Shown here in pieces: positions 8,005 to 17,549 of a DNA stretch of 64,000 nt; within the stretch, counting starts at the first letter, position 1; each line of letters opens with the position of its first letter. The notes under the pieces are model-generated. The model saw only the letters and a program-made list of their open reading frames with translations. It had not been told where the DNA came from and searched no databases. The DNA lies in contig DLNC01000026.1 of NCBI GenBank assembly GCA_002478265.1, forward strand, positions 1 through 64,000, in the 5' to 3' direction. The DNA is from Syntrophaceae bacterium UBA7520 (GTDB taxonomy: Bacteria > Desulfobacterota > Syntrophia > Syntrophales > Smithellaceae). The position numbers and the translations under genes were made by a program.

Positions 8005-9762
8005 ATGGAAACAAATAAACTAAAGCCCCTGCGCGTCCTGATTGTTGAAGACAACGAAAACGACGCCTTGCTGCTGATCAGAGAACTGAAAAAAAGCGGT
8101 TATGACCCGAAATATCAACGTGTGCAAACCGCTCGGGAAATGCAGGAGGCGCTTGATAAAAACACATGGGACATCATTTTATGCGATTACAAACTGCCGA
8201 ATTTCAGCGCTCCAAAAGCGATTGAATTATTGAAAGAGACAAAAAAGGACATCCCCCTTATCGTAATATCCGGCACAATCGGCGAAGATACAGCGGTGGA
8301 ATGCATGAGGGCAGGCGCGCATGACTACTTGATGAAAGGCAAATTATCGCGCTTAGCCCCGGCGATCGAAAGAGAAATGAGAGACGCGGAAATAAGGAGA
8401 ATGCATAAACAGGCGCACGATGCGCTTCTGGCGAGCGAGGAAAAATATCGTCTGGTCGTGGAAAACGCGCAGGAGGCCATTATTATCACGCAGGATTTAA
8501 AGATTGCCTTTGCCAATCGCGCCGCTATCAACCAAATTGAATACCCCGAAGAGATGCTTTTATCCCGACCTTTCACAAACTTCATCCACCCTGATGACCA
8601 AAACATCATTGTCGACAATCATCTCAGAAGACTAAGGGGCAAAGAAATATCCCCCGTACCGCCTTTTCGGATTATCACGAAAGGCGGGGACACAAAATGG
8701 GTTAATCTCAGCGCTGCCGCAATATCGTGGGAAGGCAAACCGGCTGTCTTGAATTTTTTAAATGACATTACCGAGCAAAAAAAAGCGGAGGAATCTTTAA
8801 GACAAAGCGAAGAGAGGTACCGCTTAATCTTCGAAAATTCCCCGCTCGGTCTTTTATATTTTGATAAAAACGGAACAATTGTTCATTGCAATGATAACTT
8901 TGTGAAAATTATCGGCTCCTCGCGGGAAGCGCTCATCGGACTTAACGTGATCAATCTCCCCGATCAGAAAGTTGTCTCTGCCGTTCAACAGGCGCTCCAC
9001 GGTAAAACCGGATACTACGAGGACGATTATCATTCCGTTACGGCGGCAAAAATAACGCCTTTGAGAGCGCTTTTTGCACCGATGACTTTGGAAGGAAGTT
9101 TCGTCCAGGGGGGCGTAGGAATAATCGAGGATGTTACCGACCGAAAAAAAATTGAAAAGGAACGCAAAAAAAACTTTGAAAAAGTGAGAAAAGCGCTGGA
9201 TGCTACGGTGCGCGCCATGGCCACCATCGTGGAAACGCGCGATCCTTACACCGCAGGTCATCAGCAGAGAGTGGCGCAGCTGGCACAGGCCATCGCCACG
9301 GAAATGAACCTTGATAACGAGCAAATTGAAGGTGTCCGCATCGCCGGATTAATTCATGATATCGGAAAAATCGCCGTTCCCGCGGAAATTCTCACCAAAC
9401 CGGGAAAGCTGACACCTCTCGAATACAGCCTGGTTAAAGTCCATCCGCAATCCGGATACGATATATTAAAAGATATTGAATTCCCCTGGCCGATTGCCGA
9501 TACAGTTTTGCAACACCATGAACGCCTGAATGGTTCGGGCTATCCCCGGGGCTTAAAAGATAATGATATCATTCTGCAGGCGCGGATTCTGGCCGTGGCC
9601 GATGTTGTGGAAGCAATTGCCTCGCACCGTCCCTACCGCGCGGCGCGGGGCATGGATGCGGCTTTAGAAGAAATTTACAAAGAGCAAGCTATCCTTTATG
9701 ATAAAGACGTTGTTGAGGCGTGTATCAAGCTGTTTCGCGAGAAGGGATACGAGCTGAGCTAA
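8005..9762 (+). CDS. response regulator with two PAS domains and HD-GYP phosphodiesterase
   Basis: The 585-residue product starts with a receiver domain (about 8-130; VLIVEDNENDA, phospho-acceptor in IILCDYKLP, Lys in DYLMKGKLS). Two PAS domains follow (about 145-262 and 270-390), then an HD-GYP domain (about 400-580). The HD motif is in IHDIGKI and the extended signature in HHERLNGSGYPRGL, with N in place of the usual D of HHExxDGxGYP. HD-GYP enzymes hydrolyse cyclic di-GMP with a bimetal site, and the receiver would gate this. ATG 8005 is chosen because the 28 residues upstream are encoded by repeat DNA. The protein is a shorter paralog of the one at 9999. Confidence 0.9.
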   Translation: METNKLKPLRVLIVEDNENDALLLIRELKKSGYDPKYQRVQTAREMQEALDKNTWDIILCDYKLPNFSAPKAIELLKETKKDIPLIVISGTIGEDTAVECMRAGAHDYLMKGKLSRLAPAIEREMRDAEIRRMHKQAHDALLASEEKYRLVVENAQEAIIITQDLKIAFANRAAINQIEYPEEMLLSRPFTNFIHPDDQNIIVDNHLRRLRGKEISPVPPFRIITKGGDTKWVNLSAAAISWEGKPAVLNFLNDITEQKKAEESLRQSEERYRLIFENSPLGLLYFDKNGTIVHCNDNFVKIIGSSREALIGLNVINLPDQKVVSAVQQALHGKTGYYEDDYHSVTAAKITPLRALFAPMTLEGSFVQGGVGIIEDVTDRKKIEKERKKNFEKVRKALDATVRAMATIVETRDPYTAGHQQRVAQLAQAIATEMNLDNEQIEGVRIAGLIHDIGKIAVPAEILTKPGKLTPLEYSLVKVHPQSGYDILKDIEFPWPIADTVLQHHERLNGSGYPRGLKDNDIILQARILAVADVVEAIASHRPYRAARGMDAALEEIYKEQAILYDKDVVEACIKLFREKGYELS

Positions 9763-9779
9763 AAACGTGAAGCGTGAAA

Positions 9780-9985
9780 TATACTTTATCATACCGTCGA
9801 AAGACGGTATGCCGACAGCGTCCCGGCGAAGAGGCTATATCATAAGGGCTGTTTGTCATTGCGAATCACGCCTTGGCGTGATGAAGCAATCTCTCATCTG
9901 TTCGATATTATAGGGATTGCCGCACGGCATGCCCGAGCATGCGCTGGGCGTAGCTGCCGGGCTTACGCGCTTCACGAGATATAAA
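9780..9985. repeat. intergenic repeat region with 104-bp exact duplicate
   Basis: The stretch between the two HD-GYP genes holds the second exact copy of the 104-bp segment (9820-9923, matching 7708-7811), a half palindrome (ATACCGTCGAAAGACGGTAT, about 9791-9810) and a CGGCATGCCCGAGCATGCG element. The same arrangement precedes the gene at 8005. This suggests that gene and leader were duplicated together, or that the repeat spread later by recombination. Confidence 0.8.
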
Positions 9986-9998
9986 ACATGAGGTTTGA

Positions 9999-12900
9999 AT
10001 GAAAAAAACCGTTTCCACAAAAGAAAAAAAACGCAAATCCCTGCCGATTGAGCAAAAAGCCCTGCGCGTTTTACTGATTGAAGATTCAGAAGACGACGCT
10101 TTGCTTATTGTTCGCGAACTCAAAAAAGGCGGCTATAATCCCGAATACAGGCGGGTCGAAACCGCCGCGGCCATGAAAAAAGCCATAAAAGATGATCAAT
10201 GGGATATTATTCTTTGTGATTATTCCCTGCCTAAATTCAACGCGCCTCAAGCCATCCGCCTCCTGCGGGAACTAAATACAGACATTCCTGTGATCATCGT
10301 TTCCGGCGCGATCGGCGAGGAGACTGCCGCTGATTGCATGATCCTGGGCGCGCGTGATTTCATCAGGAAAAGCAACTTGTCGCGCCTGTGCCCCGCCGTA
10401 GCACGGGAACTGCAGGAAGCCAAAACAAGGTGCACGCAAAAATTCGCGCAAAAAGCTCTGCGTGAAAGCGAAAACTTTCTGGCGAGCGTCTTTGAAAGCA
10501 TTCAGGACGGCATCAGCATCCTGGACACAAAATTAAACATTATCGGCGTCAACGAAACTCATAAAAAATGGTACATGCACAAAGCGCCGCTCGTTGGCAG
10601 AAAATGCTATGATGCCTACCACAACCGCAGCGAGCCATGCACAATATGCCCCTCCCGCCAGGCGCTTAGAACCGGGCGTCCTTCTTCTTTAATTGTTCCT
10701 AAAGAGGATAACAACAAAGTCATGGGCTGGCTTGAAATTTACAGCTTCCCCCTCAAAGACGAGGCCACCGGCGAAATCAGGGGCGTCATTGAATATGTCC
10801 GCGACATTACCGAACGAAAATCAATAGAAGACGCGCTGGAAAAGCAAAAGAAGTTTACCCAGACCATTGTCGAAGAATCGCCCGCTTATTTTGTGGCTAT
10901 CGGCGCGGACGGCAAAACAATAATGATGAACCAAGCGCTGCTGAAGGCGCTGGGCTATACAAAAAAAGAAGTGGCGGGAAAAAACTACCTGCAAACATTT
11001 GTCCCCAAAGCAGACCGGGAATCCCTCTCCAAAATATTTGAACAATTAATCAAACAGAAAAAATCAACACTTAACGAAAACCGCATCCTGACCAAAAACG
11101 GCAAGGAAATTATCGTGGAATGGCACGGGCGCCCTGTTTTCAAAGACAATGGCGAATTGGATTATTTTTTCGGCGTGGGCATAAATATCAACCAACGACA
11201 TAAAGCGCAAGAAGAACTCAGGCAGAGCGAAGAAAAATACCGTTCGATCCTTTCCAGCATACAGGAAGGTTATTTCGAAGTGGATATCGGAGGCACTTAT
11301 ACATTTGTCAACGATGCCAACTGCCGCCTGCTCGGATATACCAAAGATGAATTGATCGGAATGAATTACCGGCAGCACATGGATAAGGAAACTGCGGAAA
11401 AATTACGCAAACCTTACACTGATCTCTACCGGACAGGCAAACCGATACAATCGCTGGAGGTCGAATCTTACAAGAAAGACGGAACAAAAGTAACTTACGA
11501 AACATCGGTTTCTCTTATAAAAGACGCGCAAGGAAAGCCTATCGGTTTCCGGGGTGTTTCCCGCGATATTACACAGCGCAAGCAGGCCGAAGAGGCGTTA
11601 AAGCACAGCGAGGAAAAATATCGCAGCATCCTGGAAGGTATCGAAGAGGGTTATTATGAAACAGATCTCCACGGGAACCTGACCTTTTTTAATGATGCAG
11701 CCTGCCGCATATCAGGCTATAGCCCGGAAGAATCCCTGGGCATGAACTTCCGTCAATACACGCCGGAAAGCGATGTGGATAAAATATATTCAATCTTTCA
11801 TGAAGTGTACAAAACAGGGGTACCGGTCAAAGGGTTGAGCTATGAGCTAATCAGAAAGGATAAAACAAGCCGCTATGTGGAAACATCCATATCGCTGCGC
11901 AAAGATGCCACAGGCAAGACAATAGGATTCCAGGGCATAGTCCGTGACATCACCGAACGGAAACTCGCTGAGGAAAAATTGCGGGAAAGCGAGGAAAACT
12001 ACCGCAACCTGTTTAACAATGCCAAGGAAGGAATACTGATAGCGCAGGATGACCGCATCAGCTTCGCCAATCCCGCGCTTGTTAAAATACTGGGATATCC
12101 GATAGATGTAATCAGGAGCAAGCCGTTCACATCGTTTATTCATCCCGAAGACAGCAAGAAAGTTCTTGAGCGTCACCAAAGGAGGCTGCGGGGTGAAGAG
12201 GTTGAAACGGACTATTCCTTCAGAATAATTTCCGGAGACGGCACAAAAAAATGGGTACAGATAAAATCGCAGATTATTTCTTGGTACGGCATTCCTTCTT
12301 CCTTGAGCTTCATTGAGGACATCACCGCACAAAAGAAAGCGCAGGAAGAACTGGCCGAAAGCGAAGAAAAATATCGCAGCATCCTGAAAAACATGCAGGA
12401 AGGCTACTATGAAGTTGATTTAGCCGGCAACACAATTTTTGTCAACGATGCCATGAGCCGCATACACGGCTTTTCCAGAGAAGAGATTATCGGCATGAAC
12501 AACAGGCAATACACCGATCCGGAAACAGCAAAAAAAGTGTTTCAGGAATTTAATGAAGTTTACGTCACGGAGAAGCCGGGAAAAACATCCGAGCATGAAA
12601 TCATCAGAAAAGACGGCTCCAGGATATGGATTGAGGCATCTATCGCGCTGCGCAAAGACGCCGCCGGGGAAAAAATCGGTTTTAAGGGGATTGTCCGCGA
12701 CATAACTGAGCGCAGAAAAACCGAAGAAACTTTAAGAAAACGCGATATTCTTTTCCGCAAATTGTCATTTCACGTACCGGGCATGATATATCAATTTAAA
12801 AGAAACGCTGACGGAACCTATGGCCTGCCGTTCACCACGGACGCGATATACCATATTTTTGGCTGTTCACCACAGGATGTGCTAGACGATATTTCTCCCA

Positions 12901-14486
12901 TAACCAAAGTGGTCCTGCCTGACGACCTTGGTCCATTTATGGATTCAATAGAAAAATCCGCTCAAAATATAACTACGTGGGAGCATGAATTCAGGGTGCA
13001 GATTCCCGGCCATCCGGTTAAATGGCTGCTAGGAAAATCGACGCCGGAAAAACTTACTGACGGCAGTATTATCTGGCATGGTTTTGTAACAGATGTTACC
13101 GAACGCAAAACAGCGGATGAAGAATTGCGCAGAAAACACGAAGAACTGGAAACAATGATTGAAGCATCGCCCATCATGATTTATTTCAAGGACACACAAA
13201 ACAATTTTATCCGCGTCAACAAAGCGCTTTTGGAGGCAACGGGACTCGCCCGGGAAGAGATCGAAGGAAAAAGCAACGAGGAGGTCAATCCCAAACAGGC
13301 GGCTCATTATTTGCAGGAAGACAGAGAAATCATCGCAACCGGCAAGCCAAAAATAGGATCCTATGAAGAAATAAAAACGAGAAAAGGACGAAAAGTCCTC
13401 CTTACGGATAAAGTCCCCTATCGTGACAAAGAGGGAAATATTATCGGCGTCATCGGTTTTTCCGTGGATATCACCGAACAAAAAAAGGCACAGGACGCCC
13501 TGCGGGAAAGCGAAGAAAAATACCGCAAGCTGGTGGAAAACGCGCAGGAAGGAGTCTATCAATCCACTGCGGATGGCAAATATCTGACAATGAATCCCGC
13601 CTTCGCGCGCATCCTCGGTTATGACTCCGCCGAGGAACTAATGCAATCCGTTGAAGATATATCCCGGCAGCTTTATGTACAGCCGCAGGATCGCCAGAGA
13701 TTGCTCAAGCTCGTCGAAAAATACGGCTCGGTCGCGGACTTTGAAACGGAATTCTACCGTAAAAATAAAACACGCGTGTGGCTTTCCGTGAGCATGCATG
13801 CTGTGCGCGACGCACGTGGCGAGATTCTTTATTATCAGGGCATGGCCCAGGATATCTCGGAAAAGAAAAAAATGGATGCAGAGCGAAAGGAAAATCTCCA
13901 AAAACTGCGCAAAGCTTTGGGCGCCACCATCAACGCCATGGCGGTAACCGTGGAGACGAGAGACCCTTACACCGCGGGCCATCAGCGGCGCGTGGCGGAT
14001 CTGGCGCGGGCCATTGCCACGGAAATGAAATTATCCAGCGATAAGATTGATGCCGTGCGCATGGCCAGCGTTATCCACGATATCGGTAAAATTTCCATAC
14101 CTTCGGAAATCCTGACCAAGCCGACACAATTGTCAGATCTGGAATATAACCTAATTAAAACCCATCCCTCTTCCGGTCACGCGATTCTCAAAGACATTGA
14201 ATTTCCCTGGCCGATTGCCCGTATTGTGCTCGAACACCACGAACGTATCGACGGCTCCGGCTATCCCTGCGGCCTGAAGGGTGACGAGATACTGCTGGAA
14301 TCCCGGATTGTGGCTGTGGCCGATGTGGTGGAAGCGATTTCCTCCCATCGACCATATCGCGCCGCGCAGGGCATTGAGGCGGGCCTGGAAGAAATAGAAA
14401 AAAATAAGGGAAGGCTATACGACGCGCAAGCCGTCGACGCCTGCCTGCGCCTATTCCGCGAAAAACACTATAAGATGGATATCTGA
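9999..14486 (+). CDS. giant response regulator: REC, nine PAS domains, HD-GYP
   Basis: The 1495-residue product has a receiver domain (about 22-145; VLLIEDSEDDA, IILCDYSLP). I count nine successive PAS/PAC units starting near residues 155, 280, 410, 535, 660, 785, 915, 1045 and 1170. An HD-GYP domain follows (about 1300-1490) with IHDIGKI and HHERIDGSGYPCGL, all catalytic residues present. Cyclic di-GMP hydrolysis is expected, controlled by phosphorylation and by many sensory inputs. PAS units three, four and six are clearly alike (EEKYRSIL..., EGYYE-D), pointing to internal duplication. The first PAS has a C203-x4-H208-x5-C214-x2-C217-P motif. No membrane helix is seen, so it is cytoplasmic. 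It lies downstream of a paralog with the same start and end domains. Confidence 0.9.
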   Translation: MKKTVSTKEKKRKSLPIEQKALRVLLIEDSEDDALLIVRELKKGGYNPEYRRVETAAAMKKAIKDDQWDIILCDYSLPKFNAPQAIRLLRELNTDIPVIIVSGAIGEETAADCMILGARDFIRKSNLSRLCPAVARELQEAKTRCTQKFAQKALRESENFLASVFESIQDGISILDTKLNIIGVNETHKKWYMHKAPLVGRKCYDAYHNRSEPCTICPSRQALRTGRPSSLIVPKEDNNKVMGWLEIYSFPLKDEATGEIRGVIEYVRDITERKSIEDALEKQKKFTQTIVEESPAYFVAIGADGKTIMMNQALLKALGYTKKEVAGKNYLQTFVPKADRESLSKIFEQLIKQKKSTLNENRILTKNGKEIIVEWHGRPVFKDNGELDYFFGVGININQRHKAQEELRQSEEKYRSILSSIQEGYFEVDIGGTYTFVNDANCRLLGYTKDELIGMNYRQHMDKETAEKLRKPYTDLYRTGKPIQSLEVESYKKDGTKVTYETSVSLIKDAQGKPIGFRGVSRDITQRKQAEEALKHSEEKYRSILEGIEEGYYETDLHGNLTFFNDAACRISGYSPEESLGMNFRQYTPESDVDKIYSIFHEVYKTGVPVKGLSYELIRKDKTSRYVETSISLRKDATGKTIGFQGIVRDITERKLAEEKLRESEENYRNLFNNAKEGILIAQDDRISFANPALVKILGYPIDVIRSKPFTSFIHPEDSKKVLERHQRRLRGEEVETDYSFRIISGDGTKKWVQIKSQIISWYGIPSSLSFIEDITAQKKAQEELAESEEKYRSILKNMQEGYYEVDLAGNTIFVNDAMSRIHGFSREEIIGMNNRQYTDPETAKKVFQEFNEVYVTEKPGKTSEHEIIRKDGSRIWIEASIALRKDAAGEKIGFKGIVRDITERRKTEETLRKRDILFRKLSFHVPGMIYQFKRNADGTYGLPFTTDAIYHIFGCSPQDVLDDISPITKVVLPDDLGPFMDSIEKSAQNITTWEHEFRVQIPGHPVKWLLGKSTPEKLTDGSIIWHGFVTDVTERKTADEELRRKHEELETMIEASPIMIYFKDTQNNFIRVNKALLEATGLAREEIEGKSNEEVNPKQAAHYLQEDREIIATGKPKIGSYEEIKTRKGRKVLLTDKVPYRDKEGNIIGVIGFSVDITEQKKAQDALRESEEKYRKLVENAQEGVYQSTADGKYLTMNPAFARILGYDSAEELMQSVEDISRQLYVQPQDRQRLLKLVEKYGSVADFETEFYRKNKTRVWLSVSMHAVRDARGEILYYQGMAQDISEKKKMDAERKENLQKLRKALGATINAMAVTVETRDPYTAGHQRRVADLARAIATEMKLSSDKIDAVRMASVIHDIGKISIPSEILTKPTQLSDLEYNLIKTHPSSGHAILKDIEFPWPIARIVLEHHERIDGSGYPCGLKGDEILLESRIVAVADVVEAISSHRPYRAAQGIEAGLEEIEKNKGRLYDAQAVDACLRLFREKHYKMDI

Positions 14487-14499
14487 AACTGCTTATCCG

Positions 14500-16674
14500 C
14501 TAGAATACCTGTTGAAGAAAATTCAGAACCTCTTTTTTTACCTCTTCGGCCCCCTCGCCCCGCAGGATGCCGTGGTGCTTTGCCTTGATTCTGATAATTT
14601 TCTTCTTGCTCGCGCCGGTTTTTCTATAAATTTCCGGACCGCTTGATGGATTCACTACCGGGTCATCCGTGCCCTGGATAACCAGTACCGGGTCAATGAT
14701 TTCTTTTAAGCGTTTTTCCACAATATCCATCAACTGCCCCAATTGATAGACTCCATAGACAGGGTTGCGCGTGTAATTAATATGCTTGTTTTCCGGATCA
14801 TTTTCCACAAACTCCAGTTTGCCTCTTTGCACCCGGACGCTGGTCAAGAATTTGTTCCAGGCCACTATCGCCTGGGCAAACCTTGAAGAAATATTCTGCA
14901 GCTTGAGAGGCGCATTAATCGATATTATGGCTTTAAACCTGCCGGGCTTGTTAGCCGCCTGCAAAAGCGCAATGTCTCCGCCGGTGGAAAAACCGGCAAT
15001 GGCGAATGATTTGAAATAATTTTTCATGATAATATAGGCGCGTCCCGCCGAGTCATACCACTTTTCCCAATTGCGCGACGCCAGATCCTCCGGCGCTGTG
15101 CCGTGCCCGCGCAGGCGCGCGCCGTAAACGCTGTAGCCGTTTTTATAAAGATGCTCGGCCAAAGGCTTTATTTCTTCGGGCGCAGCCATGTAACCGTGCA
15201 CCAGAATTACCCCTTTTTTGCTAAACAGGCGCTTCCAAAAAAAAGGCGCGCCTATTTCCGGCGGTTTGCTCTCGCCTTTGATTGAATACTTCCGATAATC
15301 TTCTAAGAATAGCTTTTTATCCAAATCAATAAAATGCTTTCTGATTTTCTGCCGGATATAGGCGTCGGGCATAAGCATCAGGCGGCCGAGCGTTTTGGTC
15401 AGATCACTGAGCGGCTCTATTTCATTTTTAAGCACTTCGATGATATTGTCTTTTCTGATGGTATGGAATTCGTAGTTCTTGCTGAAACGGGCGCTATTTC
15501 TGATAAGGCTTCGTCCTTCGCGGCGGATTAGCCCCTCGGCGATTGACGACGCGATAAAACGCTCGTATTTTTCATGCGCGTCATCGGTCAGAAGATAAAA
15601 CTGTTTTCTGTTGAGGGTGGTATGATAATTAGTCAATCCGCACCGGCGCAAATTATCGATAGCCAGAAAAACGCGGTTTTTAAAATCATCCTCGCCGATT
15701 CTGTTTCTGGTGTATTTCGCCAGAATGTAAGAAAAGATATGGTCATGGTTTACCGTCGTCATGGAATAAATGGCATCCATGTATTCATACATTATAGCAA
15801 TGTAGAGTTTCTTGAACGGCGCGGCATATTTTAATTCACCGGGCTGCAGATAGAGTTTTTCGTCCGAAAGCATCTTGTGCAGCCCCGCGCTCGTCGCGAT
15901 GTATTTTTTCATGGGTATGGCCGCGCCGAAATTAATGTCGATATCCACGCCGTGCGTCAGCATCGACCCCTCAACTTGCATCTCCTCTTCAAAACGTTCG
16001 GAAATATCTTTCACAAACCTGCCCACCACTTTGCTGATGACATTTTCCCGGGCTCTTACCGGATAATAGGTAATGTTCACCGGTACAATATAAGTTTCCT
16101 GTTTTAAAATTTTGTCAACATCCTTCGCGTCAAAACCAAAATGAGCGGCCAGTTGTTTGATTGAGCCCTTATCGCCTTTTTGACGAAATAGACGTAATTC
16201 TTCACGGAGAAATTGCGAACGCAAAGCGATGCGCGCCGCGCCCGTGTGTGGCGGCCTCCTGGCGCCCGTGTTGAAAACCATATATTTGCCTTTTTCGATA
16301 AGCTTTTTGTCCTTAATCATCTGGCCTTCAGGGAAAATTATTACCGGGTTATTGCCGGTAAGCAGCGCATTGATCAAAATCGTGTCGCGATTAGGATCAG
16401 CAGTGGAAATCGCGCCCAGTTTTTCCATAACTTCTCCCATCTTGCCGCCGAAAAAAGATTTGTCGGCCAAAGATATCGGAAATTTTTTAATTGTTTTCTT
16501 TATAATATACGGCATCAGCACAGTTTCCATCCGGGTGAAATGATTCACCACGTAAAGCACCGGCTGATCAGGAACATTTTCCTGGCCGTGCACGCGGATA
16601 TCCATGCCCGCGGCCTGGATCAGCGCATCCAGCGTCGCGATTATCGTTTTAACCAACCTGTTTGATATCTCCAT
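14500..16674 (-). CDS. 1-acylglycerol-phosphate acyltransferase fused to alpha/beta hydrolase
   Basis: The 724-residue product joins two lipid-enzyme domains. Residues about 20-270 match PlsC-type acyltransferases: an NHFTRME block (HX4E instead of the usual HX4D) and FPEGQM. A helical middle region (about 270-480) has no recognised fold. Residues about 485-724 form a serine hydrolase with VHGYMAAPEE, the nucleophile in GFSTGGD, an Asp in GTDDPVVN and a His in KAKHHGIL, similar to monoacylglycerol lipases. The pair could transfer and release acyl chains on the same glycerolipid. It is three bases downstream of the GDPD gene, so the two probably form an operon for glycerophospholipid turnover. 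It is convergent with the HD-GYP gene. Confidence 0.85.
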   Translation of the reverse strand: MEISNRLVKTIIATLDALIQAAGMDIRVHGQENVPDQPVLYVVNHFTRMETVLMPYIIKKTIKKFPISLADKSFFGGKMGEVMEKLGAISTADPNRDTILINALLTGNNPVIIFPEGQMIKDKKLIEKGKYMVFNTGARRPPHTGAARIALRSQFLREELRLFRQKGDKGSIKQLAAHFGFDAKDVDKILKQETYIVPVNITYYPVRARENVISKVVGRFVKDISERFEEEMQVEGSMLTHGVDIDINFGAAIPMKKYIATSAGLHKMLSDEKLYLQPGELKYAAPFKKLYIAIMYEYMDAIYSMTTVNHDHIFSYILAKYTRNRIGEDDFKNRVFLAIDNLRRCGLTNYHTTLNRKQFYLLTDDAHEKYERFIASSIAEGLIRREGRSLIRNSARFSKNYEFHTIRKDNIIEVLKNEIEPLSDLTKTLGRLMLMPDAYIRQKIRKHFIDLDKKLFLEDYRKYSIKGESKPPEIGAPFFWKRLFSKKGVILVHGYMAAPEEIKPLAEHLYKNGYSVYGARLRGHGTAPEDLASRNWEKWYDSAGRAYIIMKNYFKSFAIAGFSTGGDIALLQAANKPGRFKAIISINAPLKLQNISSRFAQAIVAWNKFLTSVRVQRGKLEFVENDPENKHINYTRNPVYGVYQLGQLMDIVEKRLKEIIDPVLVIQGTDDPVVNPSSGPEIYRKTGASKKKIIRIKAKHHGILRGEGAEEVKKEVLNFLQQVF

Positions 16675-16677
16675 GAA

Positions 16678-17502
16678 TCACCCCCTTGGTTTTCCTGTCT
16701 GTTTTGCCTTGCCGCGAAATTCATCCGCCACCTTCTTTAAAACATCGGGTTTATTGGTAAAAATTCCGTCAACTCCCGCCTCCAGAAGCTTTCGCATATC
16801 GCTTTTAAGATCTACGGTGTAAACATTTACAGAAATTCCGTGGGCTCGTAAATCAGCCTGCCTTTTTTTGCTCAGTTCTTTTTGTGCGCAGTTGAAAGCG
16901 TCCGCCTTCAGCAAACCTACAATTTCCGAAGGTAATTTATCGCGATATATTTTTTTATCATACAGCACGGCAACAGAAACACGCTGGTCTATCTCCTTGA
17001 GATGCGCCAGCGCGCGGGGGTCAAAACTGGAAAAAACAACATGGCGGCGCATACCGTGTTTTTCGACAAGAGCGAGGCATTTCTCCTCAATGCCGCCAGC
17101 AATTTCCTCAGTGACCGCTTCGGTTTTAATTTCGATATTTACGGCGATTTTGCCACAGCAAAGGTCCAACACTTCGTCGAGCGTGGGAATATTGGCGCCT
17201 TTAAATTTCGGGGAAAACCAACTGCCGGCGTCAAATTTTTTCAGTTCGGCAAGATCATAGGCGGCAAGTTTTCCTCTGCCGTTTGTGCAGCGGTTGATTT
17301 TCTCGTCGTGAAAAACAACAACTTTACCATCGCGGCTCAACTGAACATCCAATTCCACCATTTCCGCGCCCATTTTTATCGCGCCGGCGAAAGATTCTAT
17401 GGTATTTTCCGGGTAATAGGCGGAAGCGCCCCTATGGGCAATAACAGTGAAACGATCGCTGCCGCTTATTTCATATTTAAAAAATGAATATGGCCGGCGC
17501 AT
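16678..17502 (-). CDS. glycerophosphodiester phosphodiesterase
   Basis: The 274-residue product shows the GDPD family signature: catalytic His in AHRGASAYYPENT, the metal ligands in MVELDVQLSRDG and the second His in VVFHDEKINRCTNG. It continues through NIEIKTE, and VYTVD and GVDGIFTNKPD near the C-terminus. The enzyme splits glycerophosphodiesters into an alcohol and glycerol-3-phosphate. No clear signal peptide is seen, so a cytoplasmic location is likely. It directly precedes the acyltransferase-hydrolase gene, which could reuse glycerol-3-phosphate derivatives. Length is normal for the family. ATG 17502 is the only good start; the first 18 residues precede the barrel. Confidence 0.92.
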   Translation of the reverse strand: MRRPYSFFKYEISGSDRFTVIAHRGASAYYPENTIESFAGAIKMGAEMVELDVQLSRDGKVVVFHDEKINRCTNGRGKLAAYDLAELKKFDAGSWFSPKFKGANIPTLDEVLDLCCGKIAVNIEIKTEAVTEEIAGGIEEKCLALVEKHGMRRHVVFSSFDPRALAHLKEIDQRVSVAVLYDKKIYRDKLPSEIVGLLKADAFNCAQKELSKKRQADLRAHGISVNVYTVDLKSDMRKLLEAGVDGIFTNKPDVLKKVADEFRGKAKQTGKPRG

Positions 17503-17549
17503 TTTTTAATAAACCTGTAATATCAGCGTATAATCAATCCGCAAACTTT

